From an uncultured Veillonellaceae bacterium (GTDB lineage Bacteria; Bacillota; Negativicutes; Veillonellales; Megasphaeraceae), in NCBI GenBank assembly GCA_900546795.1, contig UREG01000042.1, positions 1-13,218 of the forward strand: a stretch of DNA of 13,218 nucleotides. Reading direction: 5' to 3'. The position numbers were made by a program, and so were the translations under genes. The notes beneath the pieces were generated by a model. That model searched no databases, was not told where the DNA came from, and was given only the letters and a program-made list of their open reading frames with translations. This document shows, piece by piece, positions 1 through 7,507 of the stretch; within the stretch, counting starts at the first letter, position 1, and every line of letters begins with the position of its first letter.

Positions 1-154
1 ATCACTGCAGCCCCCTATGCCGACCGAATCGATACCAAGATAAAACTGCCGCTATAGCGGTTTCATCGGCTGCACCGCAGGGTTTTATTCGTTTCTTTTC
101 CTTCGTTGCAGCCGGCAATATCCATGCCCTTTGACTGCCCGCATCTTCTTGCCG

Positions 155-817
155 TTATACGGACTCGATATTTTTTAGTTTGAATTCATTTTTATAAAAA
201 TCCAGCACCCCTTCTTTTTGCAGGGCGCTCAGGGTTGAAGAAAGCGCGCTGCGGTCTACGGAAAGGTAGTCGGCCAATTGCTGCCGGTTATACGGCAGGG
301 TAATCACCGCACTTTGCTGCCGCCGGCTTTCCTGGGCTAAGTAGGCGATCAGTTTATGCCGGATTGACCGCTGGGATAAATACTGCAGTTTTTCTGTCAA
401 CAGGCAATTTTTTGTCGCCAGGATATGAAAGAGGTTCCGCAGCATGTGGCGGCAGGCTTCGCTCGTCTTTGTGCCGGTTACCAGCGCTTCCATATAAATT
501 TTCAGGTAGGTCGTAGGCTGGGCAGCTACAGCGTCTACCGTCGCCCGGCTCGCTTCCATGGCGGCAAAGGTTTCACCGAAAAGATCGCCGGGCCGTATGT
601 CCGTCAGGATATGGCGGTTGCCCCAGATATCTTCCTGTATGATATGCATGGCGCCGGACAGCACGATTCCCATCCAGGGCTGCGGCTGACCGCGCCGGAT
701 AACGAACTGCCCTTTCGGCGCTTCCGTCGGGCTGGCTTTTACCGTTTGCAGCACTTCTTCCCCTTCCGCTTCCGTCAGTCCGCGAAACAGCGGGCTTTTT
801 ATCAGATTTATATCCAT
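155..817 (-). CDS. Crp/Fnr family transcriptional regulator
   Basis: A 220-residue regulator with the Crp/Fnr layout. An N-terminal cyclic-nucleotide-binding-like beta barrel spans about residues 30-110, with the RPGDLFGE turn at 75-82. A C-terminal winged helix-turn-helix spans about 176-205 (RQQLADYLSVDRSALSSTLS). The start at 817 is preferred over an in-frame ATG at 844 because a GGAGGAA ribosome site lies just upstream of 817. There is no N-terminal cysteine cluster of the FNR oxygen sensor, so it is not a canonical Fnr. The gene is divergent from a ferredoxin-like gene and a palindrome sits between them, which suggests that it controls that gene and perhaps itself. In anaerobes, related regulators (HcpR-like) govern nitrosative-stress genes; assigning this one to that group is inference. 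Family assignment is firm, the signal sensed is unknown. Confidence 0.9.
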   Translation of the reverse strand: MDINLIKSPLFRGLTEAEGEEVLQTVKASPTEAPKGQFVIRRGQPQPWMGIVLSGAMHIIQEDIWGNRHILTDIRPGDLFGETFAAMEASRATVDAVAAQPTTYLKIYMEALVTGTKTSEACRHMLRNLFHILATKNCLLTEKLQYLSQRSIRHKLIAYLAQESRRQQSAVITLPYNRQQLADYLSVDRSALSSTLSALQKEGVLDFYKNEFKLKNIESV

Positions 818-857
818 TATTTCCTCCGCTCGTTGTTTTTCCAACTGTTTTTTCTTT

Positions 858-881
858 CCTTTTATAGTATCATAGATAAGG
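858..881. promoter_or_regulatory. Candidate operator palindrome between divergent regulator and ferredoxin genes
   Basis: CCTTTTATA (858-866) and TAGATAAGG (873-881) form an inverted repeat with a 6-base centre, 7 of 9 positions complementary. A two-half-site palindrome with a 6-base spacer is the geometry of Crp/Fnr family operators, although these half-sites are not the classical TTGAT or TGTGA. It lies 38 bases before the ferredoxin start codon and 40 bases before the regulator start, so one site could serve both promoters. The function is inferred. Confidence 0.4.
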
Positions 882-919
882 AAATAGGAACACTCTCGAC
901 AGCATTAGGAGGATTAAGT

Positions 920-1552
920 ATGAAACGAAGAATTATTCAGATAGACAAAGAAAAATGCAATGGATGCGGTCTCTGCGTATCCGCCTGCCATGAAGGCGCG
1001 ATCGGACTGCAAGACGGCAAAGCCGTTCTTCTCCGGGACGATTACTGCGACGGACTTGGCGACTGTCTCCCCGCCTGTCCGACCAACGCCATCACGTTTG
1101 AAGTACGGGAAACCGTACCCTACAGCCACGGCGCGGTCATCGAAGCCAGCCGAAAAGCCCGGGGCCTGGAAACGCATCATGTGGCCAGCGAGCTGACCAG
1201 CTGGCCGGTTCAGATCAAGCTTGCCCCCGTTCAGTCTCCGGTGTACGACAAAGCGGATATCTTAATTGCCGCAGACTGCACCGCATATGCGTACCGCAAC
1301 TTCCACGAAGATTTTATGCGCCGCCATGTAACGCTGATCGGCTGTCCTAAGCTTGACGCCGTCGATTACAGCGACAAGCTCACGGAAATTTTCCATCATA
1401 ACAATATCCGCAGCGTAGAAATCGTCCGCATGGAAGTGCCCTGCTGCGGCGGCATGGAATACGCCGTCCGCCAGGCGATTGAGCAGTCGGGCAAAGAAAT
1501 CACTCTTATCGTCACGGTCATCGCCTTGGACGGTACGATCAAAACCGCATAA
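920..1552 (+). CDS. Two-cluster 4Fe-4S ferredoxin-like protein with cysteine-rich C-terminal domain
   Basis: A 210-residue iron-sulfur protein. The start is set by AGGAGGA at 907-913; the open frame runs further upstream but has no ribosome site there. Cluster one is C13-x2-C16-x2-C19-x3-C23. Cluster two is C43-x5-C49-x3-C53-P. The C-terminal domain carries further conserved-looking cysteines: C120 (in ADCTAYAY), C142 (IGCPKLD) and C175/C176 (PCCGG). From memory, this fold occurs beside hydroxylamine reductase (hcp) and Crp/Fnr regulators in clostridia and relatives, where it is thought to supply electrons under nitrosative stress. No hcp gene is in this window. Here it is monocistronic, controlled from the divergent spacer and closed by a strong terminator. 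Electron-carrier role is likely; the partner is unknown. Confidence 0.88.
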   Translation: MKRRIIQIDKEKCNGCGLCVSACHEGAIGLQDGKAVLLRDDYCDGLGDCLPACPTNAITFEVRETVPYSHGAVIEASRKARGLETHHVASELTSWPVQIKLAPVQSPVYDKADILIAADCTAYAYRNFHEDFMRRHVTLIGCPKLDAVDYSDKLTEIFHHNNIRSVEIVRMEVPCCGGMEYAVRQAIEQSGKEITLIVTVIALDGTIKTA

Positions 1553-1592
1553 AAATACCGCTCTTGCTTTTGTGCAAGAGCGGTATTTTTTT
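1551..1592. terminator. Bidirectional Rho-independent terminator
   Basis: A perfect 13-bp stem (ATACCGCTCTTGC / GCAAGAGCGGTAT) with a 6-base loop TTTTGT is flanked by A-runs on the left and T-runs on the right. It therefore ends transcription of the plus-strand ferredoxin gene and of the minus-strand operon. The stop codon of the last operon gene (1591-1593) touches the hairpin's T-run. Confidence 0.92.
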
Positions 1593-1899
1593 ATGCCTGT
1601 ATATACTGAAACAGTACCTGCATCGTTCCGCCGCAAACCATGCCTTCGGCCATTGCCTCATGGTCGCAAAGCGTTACGGTGCCAACGGTATTTTTTTTCG
1701 TTTTCATCACTTCCAGCGCCTGCTGACGGATATCGTATTCCGCCCGGCCGCCGCCGATCGTTCCCCGGCAGGTGCCGTCCGGCCGCACGAGCATCTGCGT
1801 TCCCGCTTTTCTCGGCGTAGAGCCGCGGGTTTCCAGTATTGTCGTCAGTACCGCCGCCGTGTTTCCTGCGCTCAGTTCTTCGATAATCTCCCGATCCAT
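1591..1899 (-). CDS. XdhC/CoxI N-terminal domain protein (stand-alone)
   Basis: A 102-residue protein that corresponds to only the N-terminal XdhC/CoxI domain. Hallmarks are GSTPRKAGTQMLV at about 26-38, GTIGGG at 46-51 and a VCGGTMQV strand near the end. XdhC-type proteins bind the molybdenum cofactor and help to load its sulfido (or selenido) ligand into xanthine dehydrogenase-type enzymes. The start at 1899 is chosen because AAAGGATG lies just upstream and the homologous domain begins there; the frame's longer N-terminal extension overlaps the upstream gene. It is the last gene of the operon, 4 bases after the Rossmann-domain partner, so the two probably act as a split XdhC. Many relatives carry both parts in one chain. 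Confidence 0.85.
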   Translation of the reverse strand: MDREIIEELSAGNTAAVLTTILETRGSTPRKAGTQMLVRPDGTCRGTIGGGRAEYDIRQQALEVMKTKKNTVGTVTLCDHEAMAEGMVCGGTMQVLFQYIQA

Positions 1900-1903
1900 G
1901 GTT

Positions 1904-2632
1904 TCATCCTTTCTTACATAAATGGCCGCCGCGCCGTCTGCGCAAAACAGCCAGCGTTTCCGCTGCGATCGCCAGCGCGATCTCTTCCGGCGTTTCACTG
2001 CCGATATCTAATCCTACCGGAGCATACAGCTGTTCCATCCATGCCGGGTCAACGCCTTCTTCCCGGAGCAGTTTTTTTACGACTTCTACCCGGCGGCGGC
2101 TGCCCAGCATACCGATATACGGAATCTTGGCCGGCAGCAAATGATGCAGGCAGAGCCGATCCCACGTATGCCCTCTCGTTACGACAACCGCGCCGCTAAA
2201 CCGAGAGAGAGGCAGCTGACTTAGTACGGCGTCATAGTCTCCGCAGATCACTTCTGCGGCAGATGGGAACAAGTTCGGGTCGGCAAATTCCGCCCGGTCG
2301 TCCAGAATCGTGCAGTGATATCCGATATACCGATATTGCTGTTCCAAACACCGGCTGATATGTCCGGCGCCCAAAATCAAGATCTCTTTTTCCCGTTCCA
2401 GTTTCTGCCAGAACCACCGTATCCCATCGGTTCCTTCTATGATCTCCGGCCCCTGGTATTCATGGCTGCGGATATATTCTGCCGCGCCCGCATTGGGCGT
2501 GCCGCAGACCAGTGTTCCGTCCAATAAAAATATCAGCGAATCGCCGAGATGTTCTTCCGCCATGCAGGTCAGTACATACCGTTCTTCGCCCTGTATGCCC
2601 GCTTCCCGCAAGGTTTTCCACATGTCACGCAT
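1904..2632 (-). CDS. XdhC family protein, Rossmann-domain part
   Basis: A 242-residue XdhC-family protein dominated by the C-terminal Rossmann domain. It shows the nucleotide-binding turn ILGAGHIS (86-93), DDR at 111-113, VVVTRGHTWD (149-158), GMLGSRRR (174-181) and the family signature GLDIGSETPEEIALAIAAE (207-225). Residues 1-75 do not show the GSTPRKAG signature of the N-terminal domain; that domain is encoded by the next gene. The role is maturation of the molybdenum hydroxylase by protecting and modifying its cofactor. The start at 2632 overlaps the upstream yqeB-like gene by 8 bases, which suggests translational coupling. A second in-frame ATG at 2623 is possible. Family identity is firm; the split arrangement is read directly from the sequence. 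Confidence 0.9.
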   Translation of the reverse strand: MRDMWKTLREAGIQGEERYVLTCMAEEHLGDSLIFLLDGTLVCGTPNAGAAEYIRSHEYQGPEIIEGTDGIRWFWQKLEREKEILILGAGHISRCLEQQYRYIGYHCTILDDRAEFADPNLFPSAAEVICGDYDAVLSQLPLSRFSGAVVVTRGHTWDRLCLHHLLPAKIPYIGMLGSRRRVEVVKKLLREEGVDPAWMEQLYAPVGLDIGSETPEEIALAIAAETLAVLRRRRGGHLCKKG

Positions 2633-3416
2633 GCAGCCAGCCTCCTTTCAGCACCGCTTCGAGCACGCCGCCTCCGACGGCCCGCGCTTTATCCGATATG
2701 GTCCAGCAATGATCGATTTCACAGCGGCTGTCAATATCGCCGATCTTCATGCCCTGCGGCACGGTCAGCCCATCTTGCAGCAGTCCCCGCAGTACGCCGC
2801 TGATCGTCGCCGGTACCGGCACATCGCCGATATAGGCTAGGATGTCCCCGGCGGCTACGGTATCGCCGATCCGGCGTACCGCCCGAAATATCCCGGCCGC
2901 CGGCGCGTGCAGCACTCGTTCCACCGTATAGCCGCCGATGTTTCCCGGTATGCCCGTATTGGGAATGGGCGAGCCTTGTGTATAGACTTTGCCCAAATAA
3001 TGTCCCCGTTTGGTTTCTACGGCCATATGGACGTCTTCGGGCGCAGAAAATCCCGGCCCTACGCCGATCACGATCGGTGCGTCATCTTTTGACGTTCCTA
3101 AATTCCGTTTAGCCAGAATCGCATCTATCACGACTTCCGGCTGAAAATACTGCAAAAGCTCTTCATAGGATTCCGTAAGTACGGGGATATCCCCTTTTTC
3201 CCATACGGACTGCGCTTCTTTTGCCGCAGTATGCACGGCTTTTATTCCTTCTATTTCTATCTGCCCTTCATATATCGCCGCACCAAACGACACGGTACGC
3301 CGTATCATCGTCGGTTTTGGCAGATCATTCATCACAACCGGCAGTCCCGCCGACCGAAGCCGGTGTGCAATACCGCTGGCCAGATCACCGGCCCCGCGGA
3401 TCAACAGTACCCGCAT
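2625..3416 (-). CDS. yqeB: YqeB family selenium-dependent molybdenum hydroxylase accessory protein
   Basis: A 263-residue protein starting RVLLIRGAGDLASGIAHRL, a Rossmann-like N-terminus typical of YqeB. The central block LAKRNLGTS...DAPIVIGVGPGF is a family signature. The C-terminal third (HAPAAGIFRAV, RIGDTVAAGDILAYIGDVPV) resembles a biotinyl/lipoyl-type beta barrel; that comparison is mine. In published comparative genomics YqeB co-occurs with YqeC and SelD in genomes with selenium-dependent molybdenum hydroxylases, and it is proposed to help place selenium at the molybdenum centre. Its biochemistry is not settled. The start at 3416 is preferred because AAAGGAGG precedes it; the longer frame to 3440 lacks a ribosome site. 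It overlaps the mocA-like gene by 32 bases. Confidence 0.9.
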   Translation of the reverse strand: MRVLLIRGAGDLASGIAHRLRSAGLPVVMNDLPKPTMIRRTVSFGAAIYEGQIEIEGIKAVHTAAKEAQSVWEKGDIPVLTESYEELLQYFQPEVVIDAILAKRNLGTSKDDAPIVIGVGPGFSAPEDVHMAVETKRGHYLGKVYTQGSPIPNTGIPGNIGGYTVERVLHAPAAGIFRAVRRIGDTVAAGDILAYIGDVPVPATISGVLRGLLQDGLTVPQGMKIGDIDSRCEIDHCWTISDKARAVGGGVLEAVLKGGWLHA

Positions 3417-3996
3417 GATATACCTCCTTTGCCTGTTCATAGGCTTGCGGCGTATCGATATCCATAAAACAGAAGCGCGGCCAGTCCAGCCGCCGCACTT
3501 CTTTTTCTTTCAGCAGGCTCCGCCCGCCGGTATCTCCTGTAAGCGCTTCGAGCGCATCATACCAATAAGAACCAAACAGCACCGGGTTCTGCGGGATTCC
3601 CTGATAAAACGGCCGGGCGATCGTCTGCGAAAAATCCAGAAGTTTCGCCAGCCGCACCAGCAGCGCCGATTCGATAAACGGCATATCTCCCGCCAGAAAC
3701 AACAGCCCGTCAAACTCCTTCCGCCAAGTGCGGACAGCCAGCCGAACAGATTCCGCCTGCCCCAAGGCCGCCATTTCGTTATAAATCCAGGGAACAGCAG
3801 CCGCATCGCAAAGCGCCGCTAGTTCCTGCCGCGGCTCGCCAATGACGGCTCGAACGGAAAGGCCCGACGCAGCGGCAGCCAAAAGCGTACTGCCCAATAC
3901 GGTTTGCCCGCCCAGCGGCAGCAGCTGTTTCGGCTGGCCCATGCGCCGGGAAAGCCCCGCACCCAATACGATGATCCCGATCCGATGCGCGGTCAT
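3385..3996 (-). CDS. mocA: Molybdenum cofactor cytidylyltransferase (MocA-like NTP transferase)
   Basis: A 203-residue nucleotidyltransferase of the MobA/MocA family. The nucleotide-binding signature VLGAGLSRRMGQPKQLLPLG spans residues 10-29, followed by the metal-site strand LAGDMPF at 101-107 and GDTGGRS at 154-160. MocA transfers CMP to molybdopterin to give the dinucleotide cofactor used by bacterial xanthine dehydrogenase-family enzymes. The choice of MocA over the GMP-adding MobA rests on the motif spelling and on the hydroxylase operon. The start codon overlaps the yqeC stop as ATGA (3993-3996), direct evidence for translational coupling. Confidence 0.9.
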   Translation of the reverse strand: MTAHRIGIIVLGAGLSRRMGQPKQLLPLGGQTVLGSTLLAAAASGLSVRAVIGEPRQELAALCDAAAVPWIYNEMAALGQAESVRLAVRTWRKEFDGLLFLAGDMPFIESALLVRLAKLLDFSQTIARPFYQGIPQNPVLFGSYWYDALEALTGDTGGRSLLKEKEVRRLDWPRFCFMDIDTPQAYEQAKEVYHAGTVDPRGR

Positions 3997-4745
3997 ACCC
4001 GTTCGATAACCTCCCGGATTTCACAGGTTTCCCGATACCCGTCTGCCAGGACGATCTCATCGAGTTCCACCGTTTCCAGATCTTCCAGCAGCGCTTCTAC
4101 CATTCGGCGCTGGACATAATCATAGCCCGTGCAGAACAGAATCTTTTTCCCCTGGCTGTTTTTAAACAAGCCGTGCGGATGCCCGATGAGGCGGGTCAGC
4201 AGAAACGGCGTCACCACAATGCCGGGTTTTCGCTTCATGATCGCGGCAACCTGCTCGATCTGATATACCTTGTCTTCTGTAAGCGGCAGACCAAGCGCCT
4301 GCAGATTCAGCACGCCGACCGTCGCTGCAGTATGCGGCGGGATAACCGGCTCATGCACGCCCGGCGCTTTCAGCCATTTTTTCCGCGAGCCGTCCGCTTC
4401 CGCCAGTATGTACCATTCCGGATGGCGTTCTGCAATACGGGACACCATCTCTGCCGGCAGGCCGATCAATTTCCCTTTGCCGTCTTTTCCTGAAAACCAG
4501 GCTGCCGTTTTGCCGGCCTGTATCTGTTTTTCACAGTATGCCAGCCCTTCTTCTTCATCGAGCGTGCATATCGGTTCATAGCAAGCGCCCTGTTCTTCAT
4601 ACATCTTTGTCGTACTCGTTACCAGCAGAGGAAGCCCCCGGCCGTATTCTTCCAGTTTTTTCAATACTGTGGATTTTCCGCCCGCGCCGACAATCGCTGT
4701 AATTCCCGGCTGCAGCATCTGCTTCCACCGAATGTCCTGTCTCAT
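3993..4745 (-). CDS. yqeC: YqeC family selenium-dependent hydroxylase accessory protein
   Basis: A 250-residue P-loop protein. The Walker-A-like motif VGAGGKST is at residues 19-26, a basic strand VTSTTKMY at 42-49, and the family block LAEADGSRKKWLKAPGVHEP at about 114-133. YqeC is known from comparative genomics as a marker of selenium-dependent molybdenum hydroxylase clusters together with YqeB; NTP-dependent selenium or cofactor handling is suspected but unproven. It starts 18 bases after the Mo-subunit stop with an AAGGGAT ribosome site. No other selenium gene such as selD is present in the window. Confidence 0.88.
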   Translation of the reverse strand: MRQDIRWKQMLQPGITAIVGAGGKSTVLKKLEEYGRGLPLLVTSTTKMYEEQGACYEPICTLDEEEGLAYCEKQIQAGKTAAWFSGKDGKGKLIGLPAEMVSRIAERHPEWYILAEADGSRKKWLKAPGVHEPVIPPHTAATVGVLNLQALGLPLTEDKVYQIEQVAAIMKRKPGIVVTPFLLTRLIGHPHGLFKNSQGKKILFCTGYDYVQRRMVEALLEDLETVELDEIVLADGYRETCEIREVIERV

Positions 4746-4763
4746 GGTATCCCTTCTTTTATC

Positions 4764-7058
4764 TTATTTTTCGCTGTCCTTTTTCTTCATAGCCATATAT
4801 ACCCGTTCCGGAATAAACGGCAGCACGTCCAGATGCACGCCGACGGCATGGTCGATTGCGTTTTGAATCGCCGGACACGAGGAATTGATAACCACTTCCC
4901 CAATGGATTTAACGCCGTACGGTCCCGTTGGTTCATAGCTTTCTACATAAGAAGTCCGAATCACGCCGACGTCTTTTCGGGTCGGTACTTTATACAGCAT
5001 AAAATTATTCGTTTCCAGCGCTCCGTGCGCATTGTACCGGATTTCTTCATACAGCGCCATGCCGATGCCCTGGGCAATGCCCCCTTCTGTCTGGACACGG
5101 ACCAGATGCGGGTTGACTACCGTACCGCAGTCTACCACGCCGACAAAATCCACCGGCGTTACCCGGCCGGTTTCCGTATCTACATGGACTTCAGCAAATC
5201 CTACGATAAACGGCGGCGGAGACACGGGGCTGCCGTGCGAGGCAGCAGCGCTCAGCTGCATGCAGTCCGGCCGGCTCGTCAGCCGCACTTGCAGTTCTTT
5301 TAAATCGAGAGATTCTCCCGACACACGGGATACGGCCGTCCAGCCGTCAAAATCCAGCTCTTCTGCCGTACACTGCAATTCTGCCGCCATATGCGCCAAT
5401 ATGATTTCCAGCAGGCTTTCCGCCGCTTTTTTCGCAGCCATCCCCGTTACATAGGTCGTGCTGGACGCATACGAACCGGGATCAAACGGCACGACGTCCG
5501 TATCGGCTTCATATACCGTCATCTGCTCCATCGAACAGCCGAGCACTTCCGCTGCCATCTGTTTGAGTATGGTATTGCTGCCGGTGCCCATATCGGTCGC
5601 GCCCGTATACAAGGTATACAAGCCATCGTCTCCCAGCCGGATCTCTACCGATGCCGTATCGATGCCCGCGATGCCGGAACCCTGCATGCCCATGCCGATG
5701 CCCAGCCCGCCGCGGGTGTGTTCATCTACCTGCCAGCTGTGAGGACGCTCATTCCAGCCGATCATTTCCATCCCTTTCCGGATACATTCGTCCAGCGACG
5801 AGCTGCCCAGCACTTCTCCTTCCGGATATACCAGGCTCGTTTCCCCGGCTTTAATAATGTTTTTGAGACGGATCTCCGTTTCGTCCATGCCCATCATGGC
5901 CGCCAATTTATTGACTGCCGATTCCAGGGCATAATCCGCTTCCGTCGCGCCGTAGCCGCGGAACGCGCCGCCGGGCATATGATTGGTATACATCATTTCG
6001 CCGCTGTACCGGATTGCATAGGTTTTGTTGTACATGGGAATCGATTTATGTTCCGCTGCCGTAAATGTGGTCCACGCATGGCTTCCGTACGCGCCAGCAT
6101 CCGACACGCACAGCATGTCGATCGCCCGGATCATGCCGTCTTTATCCGCTCCAACGCGCACCTTCCAGGTTCTGGCATGACGGCTGGTCGAACAGTTCGC
6201 CGCTTCATGCCGTTCATAGATCAGATAAGCCGGCTTTTTCAGCGTCCAAGTAACAAAGGCGCAGATCAGTTCAGTGCAAGCCGTCTGTTTCGCCCCAAAA
6301 CCGCCGCCGATACGCGGCTTGATTACCCGCACTTTATTCGAGGGGATCTGCAGCAGCTTGGAAATATGCCGGCGCACATGGAAAGGAATCTGCGTAGAAC
6401 TTACGCAAACCAGCCGCCCCATATAATCGAGATGACAAAACGTTTTAAACGGTTCCATCATGCTCTGCTGCGTTGCCTGGCAGCGGTACGTTCCTTCCGC
6501 CACATACGCGCAGTTGGCCAGAGTTCCTTCCAAATCCCCTTTTTCCACATGATATGAACATGCCACATTACGTTTAACGTCCTGTCCCACAGGGAAGTTA
6601 AAATGGATATTGTCTTCGTCATGGACAATGCTGGGATGATCTTTCGCCGTTTCATAATCCAGCACCGGTTCCATCACTTCATAGTCCACCCGTATCAGGC
6701 GCAGCGCTTTATTGGCCGTCCGTTCATCTTTAGCAACGACAAACGCCACTTCGTCTCCTACATACCGCACAACGGGATCCAGCAGCATTTTGTCGTACGC
6801 CGACGGTTCCGGATAGGTCTGCCCTGCCAGCGTAAACCGGATCTGCGGCGTATCTTCATACGTAAATATCGCTTCTACACCCGGCACTTTTTTGGCAGCG
6901 TCCGTTTTGATGCTGCGAATGCGGGCAAATGCATGCGGACTGCGCAGCACCTTGATGCACAGCGCGTGCGGCGGTATCAGATCTTCCGTATATACCGGCT
7001 CGCCGGTCAATATCGGCATGGCATCTACTTTTTCATATCCTTTGCCTACATGTCGCAT
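4764..7058 (-). CDS. Xanthine dehydrogenase family molybdopterin-binding subunit
   Basis: A 764-residue catalytic subunit, normal length for the stand-alone Mo subunit of three-part xanthine dehydrogenases. Cofactor-site motifs are IGGGFGAK (250-257), PGGAFRGYG (362-370), QGIGMALYEE (663-672) and the catalytic glutamate E721 in VKSIGE. Aligned by eye to bovine xanthine oxidase, E285 (in YERHEAANCSTSRH) matches Glu802 and R367 (AFRG) matches Arg880. Those two substrate-gripping residues point to purines, while nicotinate or aldehyde oxidases usually differ there. The YqeB/YqeC context predicts a labile selenium ligand on molybdenum; no in-frame UGA is involved. The start overlaps the 2Fe-2S gene by 13 bases. 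Family certain, purine substrate probable. Confidence 0.95.
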   Translation of the reverse strand: MRHVGKGYEKVDAMPILTGEPVYTEDLIPPHALCIKVLRSPHAFARIRSIKTDAAKKVPGVEAIFTYEDTPQIRFTLAGQTYPEPSAYDKMLLDPVVRYVGDEVAFVVAKDERTANKALRLIRVDYEVMEPVLDYETAKDHPSIVHDEDNIHFNFPVGQDVKRNVACSYHVEKGDLEGTLANCAYVAEGTYRCQATQQSMMEPFKTFCHLDYMGRLVCVSSTQIPFHVRRHISKLLQIPSNKVRVIKPRIGGGFGAKQTACTELICAFVTWTLKKPAYLIYERHEAANCSTSRHARTWKVRVGADKDGMIRAIDMLCVSDAGAYGSHAWTTFTAAEHKSIPMYNKTYAIRYSGEMMYTNHMPGGAFRGYGATEADYALESAVNKLAAMMGMDETEIRLKNIIKAGETSLVYPEGEVLGSSSLDECIRKGMEMIGWNERPHSWQVDEHTRGGLGIGMGMQGSGIAGIDTASVEIRLGDDGLYTLYTGATDMGTGSNTILKQMAAEVLGCSMEQMTVYEADTDVVPFDPGSYASSTTYVTGMAAKKAAESLLEIILAHMAAELQCTAEELDFDGWTAVSRVSGESLDLKELQVRLTSRPDCMQLSAAASHGSPVSPPPFIVGFAEVHVDTETGRVTPVDFVGVVDCGTVVNPHLVRVQTEGGIAQGIGMALYEEIRYNAHGALETNNFMLYKVPTRKDVGVIRTSYVESYEPTGPYGVKSIGEVVINSSCPAIQNAIDHAVGVHLDVLPFIPERVYMAMKKKDSEK

Positions 7059-7507
7059 ACCTTCACCCCCAAATACCGTTCAATCGCCCGAAGCTGGCTC
7101 ATATATCCTGTGCAGCGGCACAGATTGCCGGCCAGCACATGATCGATCTCTTCTTTCGTTACGTTCGTTTGCAGCCGTTTCAATGCCAATACGCCCATGA
7201 TAAATCCGGTGCTGCAATACCCGCACTGGTCAGCTCCTTCCGCCGCCATGCAGGCTGCAAACGCTTCCGCTTCTTCTTTCACGCCTTCCAGCGTCGTGAT
7301 TTCATGCCCTTCAATCCGAAACGACGGTACCGCGCAGGATAACACCGGTTTGCCATCCATCCATACCGTGCATAGCCCGCAGTTGGTCGTATCGCAGCCG
7401 CACCGCACACTGTACAGCCCCAGCCCGCGCAGTGTCTCGATCAGCATTTCGTCAGGCAGTACGGATAAATTCATTTTCTTTCCGTTGATCACCGCTGTTA
7501 TTTCCAT
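7046..7507 (-). CDS. Xanthine dehydrogenase family 2Fe-2S subunit
   Basis: A 153-residue electron-transfer subunit with two 2Fe-2S domains. The plant-ferredoxin-type cluster is C38-x4-C43-x2-C46-x11-C58. The helical second cluster is C95-x2-C98 (QCGYC) and C130-x-C132 (CRCTGY). Electrons pass from the Mo site through these clusters to FAD. The start at 7507 has a strong AAGGAGG site and overlaps the FAD-subunit stop by 10 bases; its own stop overlaps the Mo-subunit start. Length, motif order and context agree with the XdhC-type (small) subunit of three-chain enzymes, which should not be confused with the maturation protein also called XdhC. Confidence 0.95.
   Translation of the reverse strand: MEITAVINGKKMNLSVLPDEMLIETLRGLGLYSVRCGCDTTNCGLCTVWMDGKPVLSCAVPSFRIEGHEITTLEGVKEEAEAFAACMAAEGADQCGYCSTGFIMGVLALKRLQTNVTKEEIDHVLAGNLCRCTGYMSQLRAIERYLGVKVCDM

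Noticed and set aside
1..154. Left-edge stretch with CCGCTATAGCGG palindrome
   Set aside because: No open frame or ribosome site is visible; the 4-bp stem with a TATA loop, about 100 bases beyond the regulator's stop, is too weak to call a terminator with confidence.
425..919. N-terminal extension of the ferredoxin-like frame
   Set aside because: It is antisense to the Crp/Fnr gene, and a strong AGGAGGA site fixes the start at 920.
4764..7058. Selenocysteine in the Mo subunit
   Set aside because: The reading frame is complete without an in-frame UGA; selenium in this enzyme class is a labile ligand of the cofactor.
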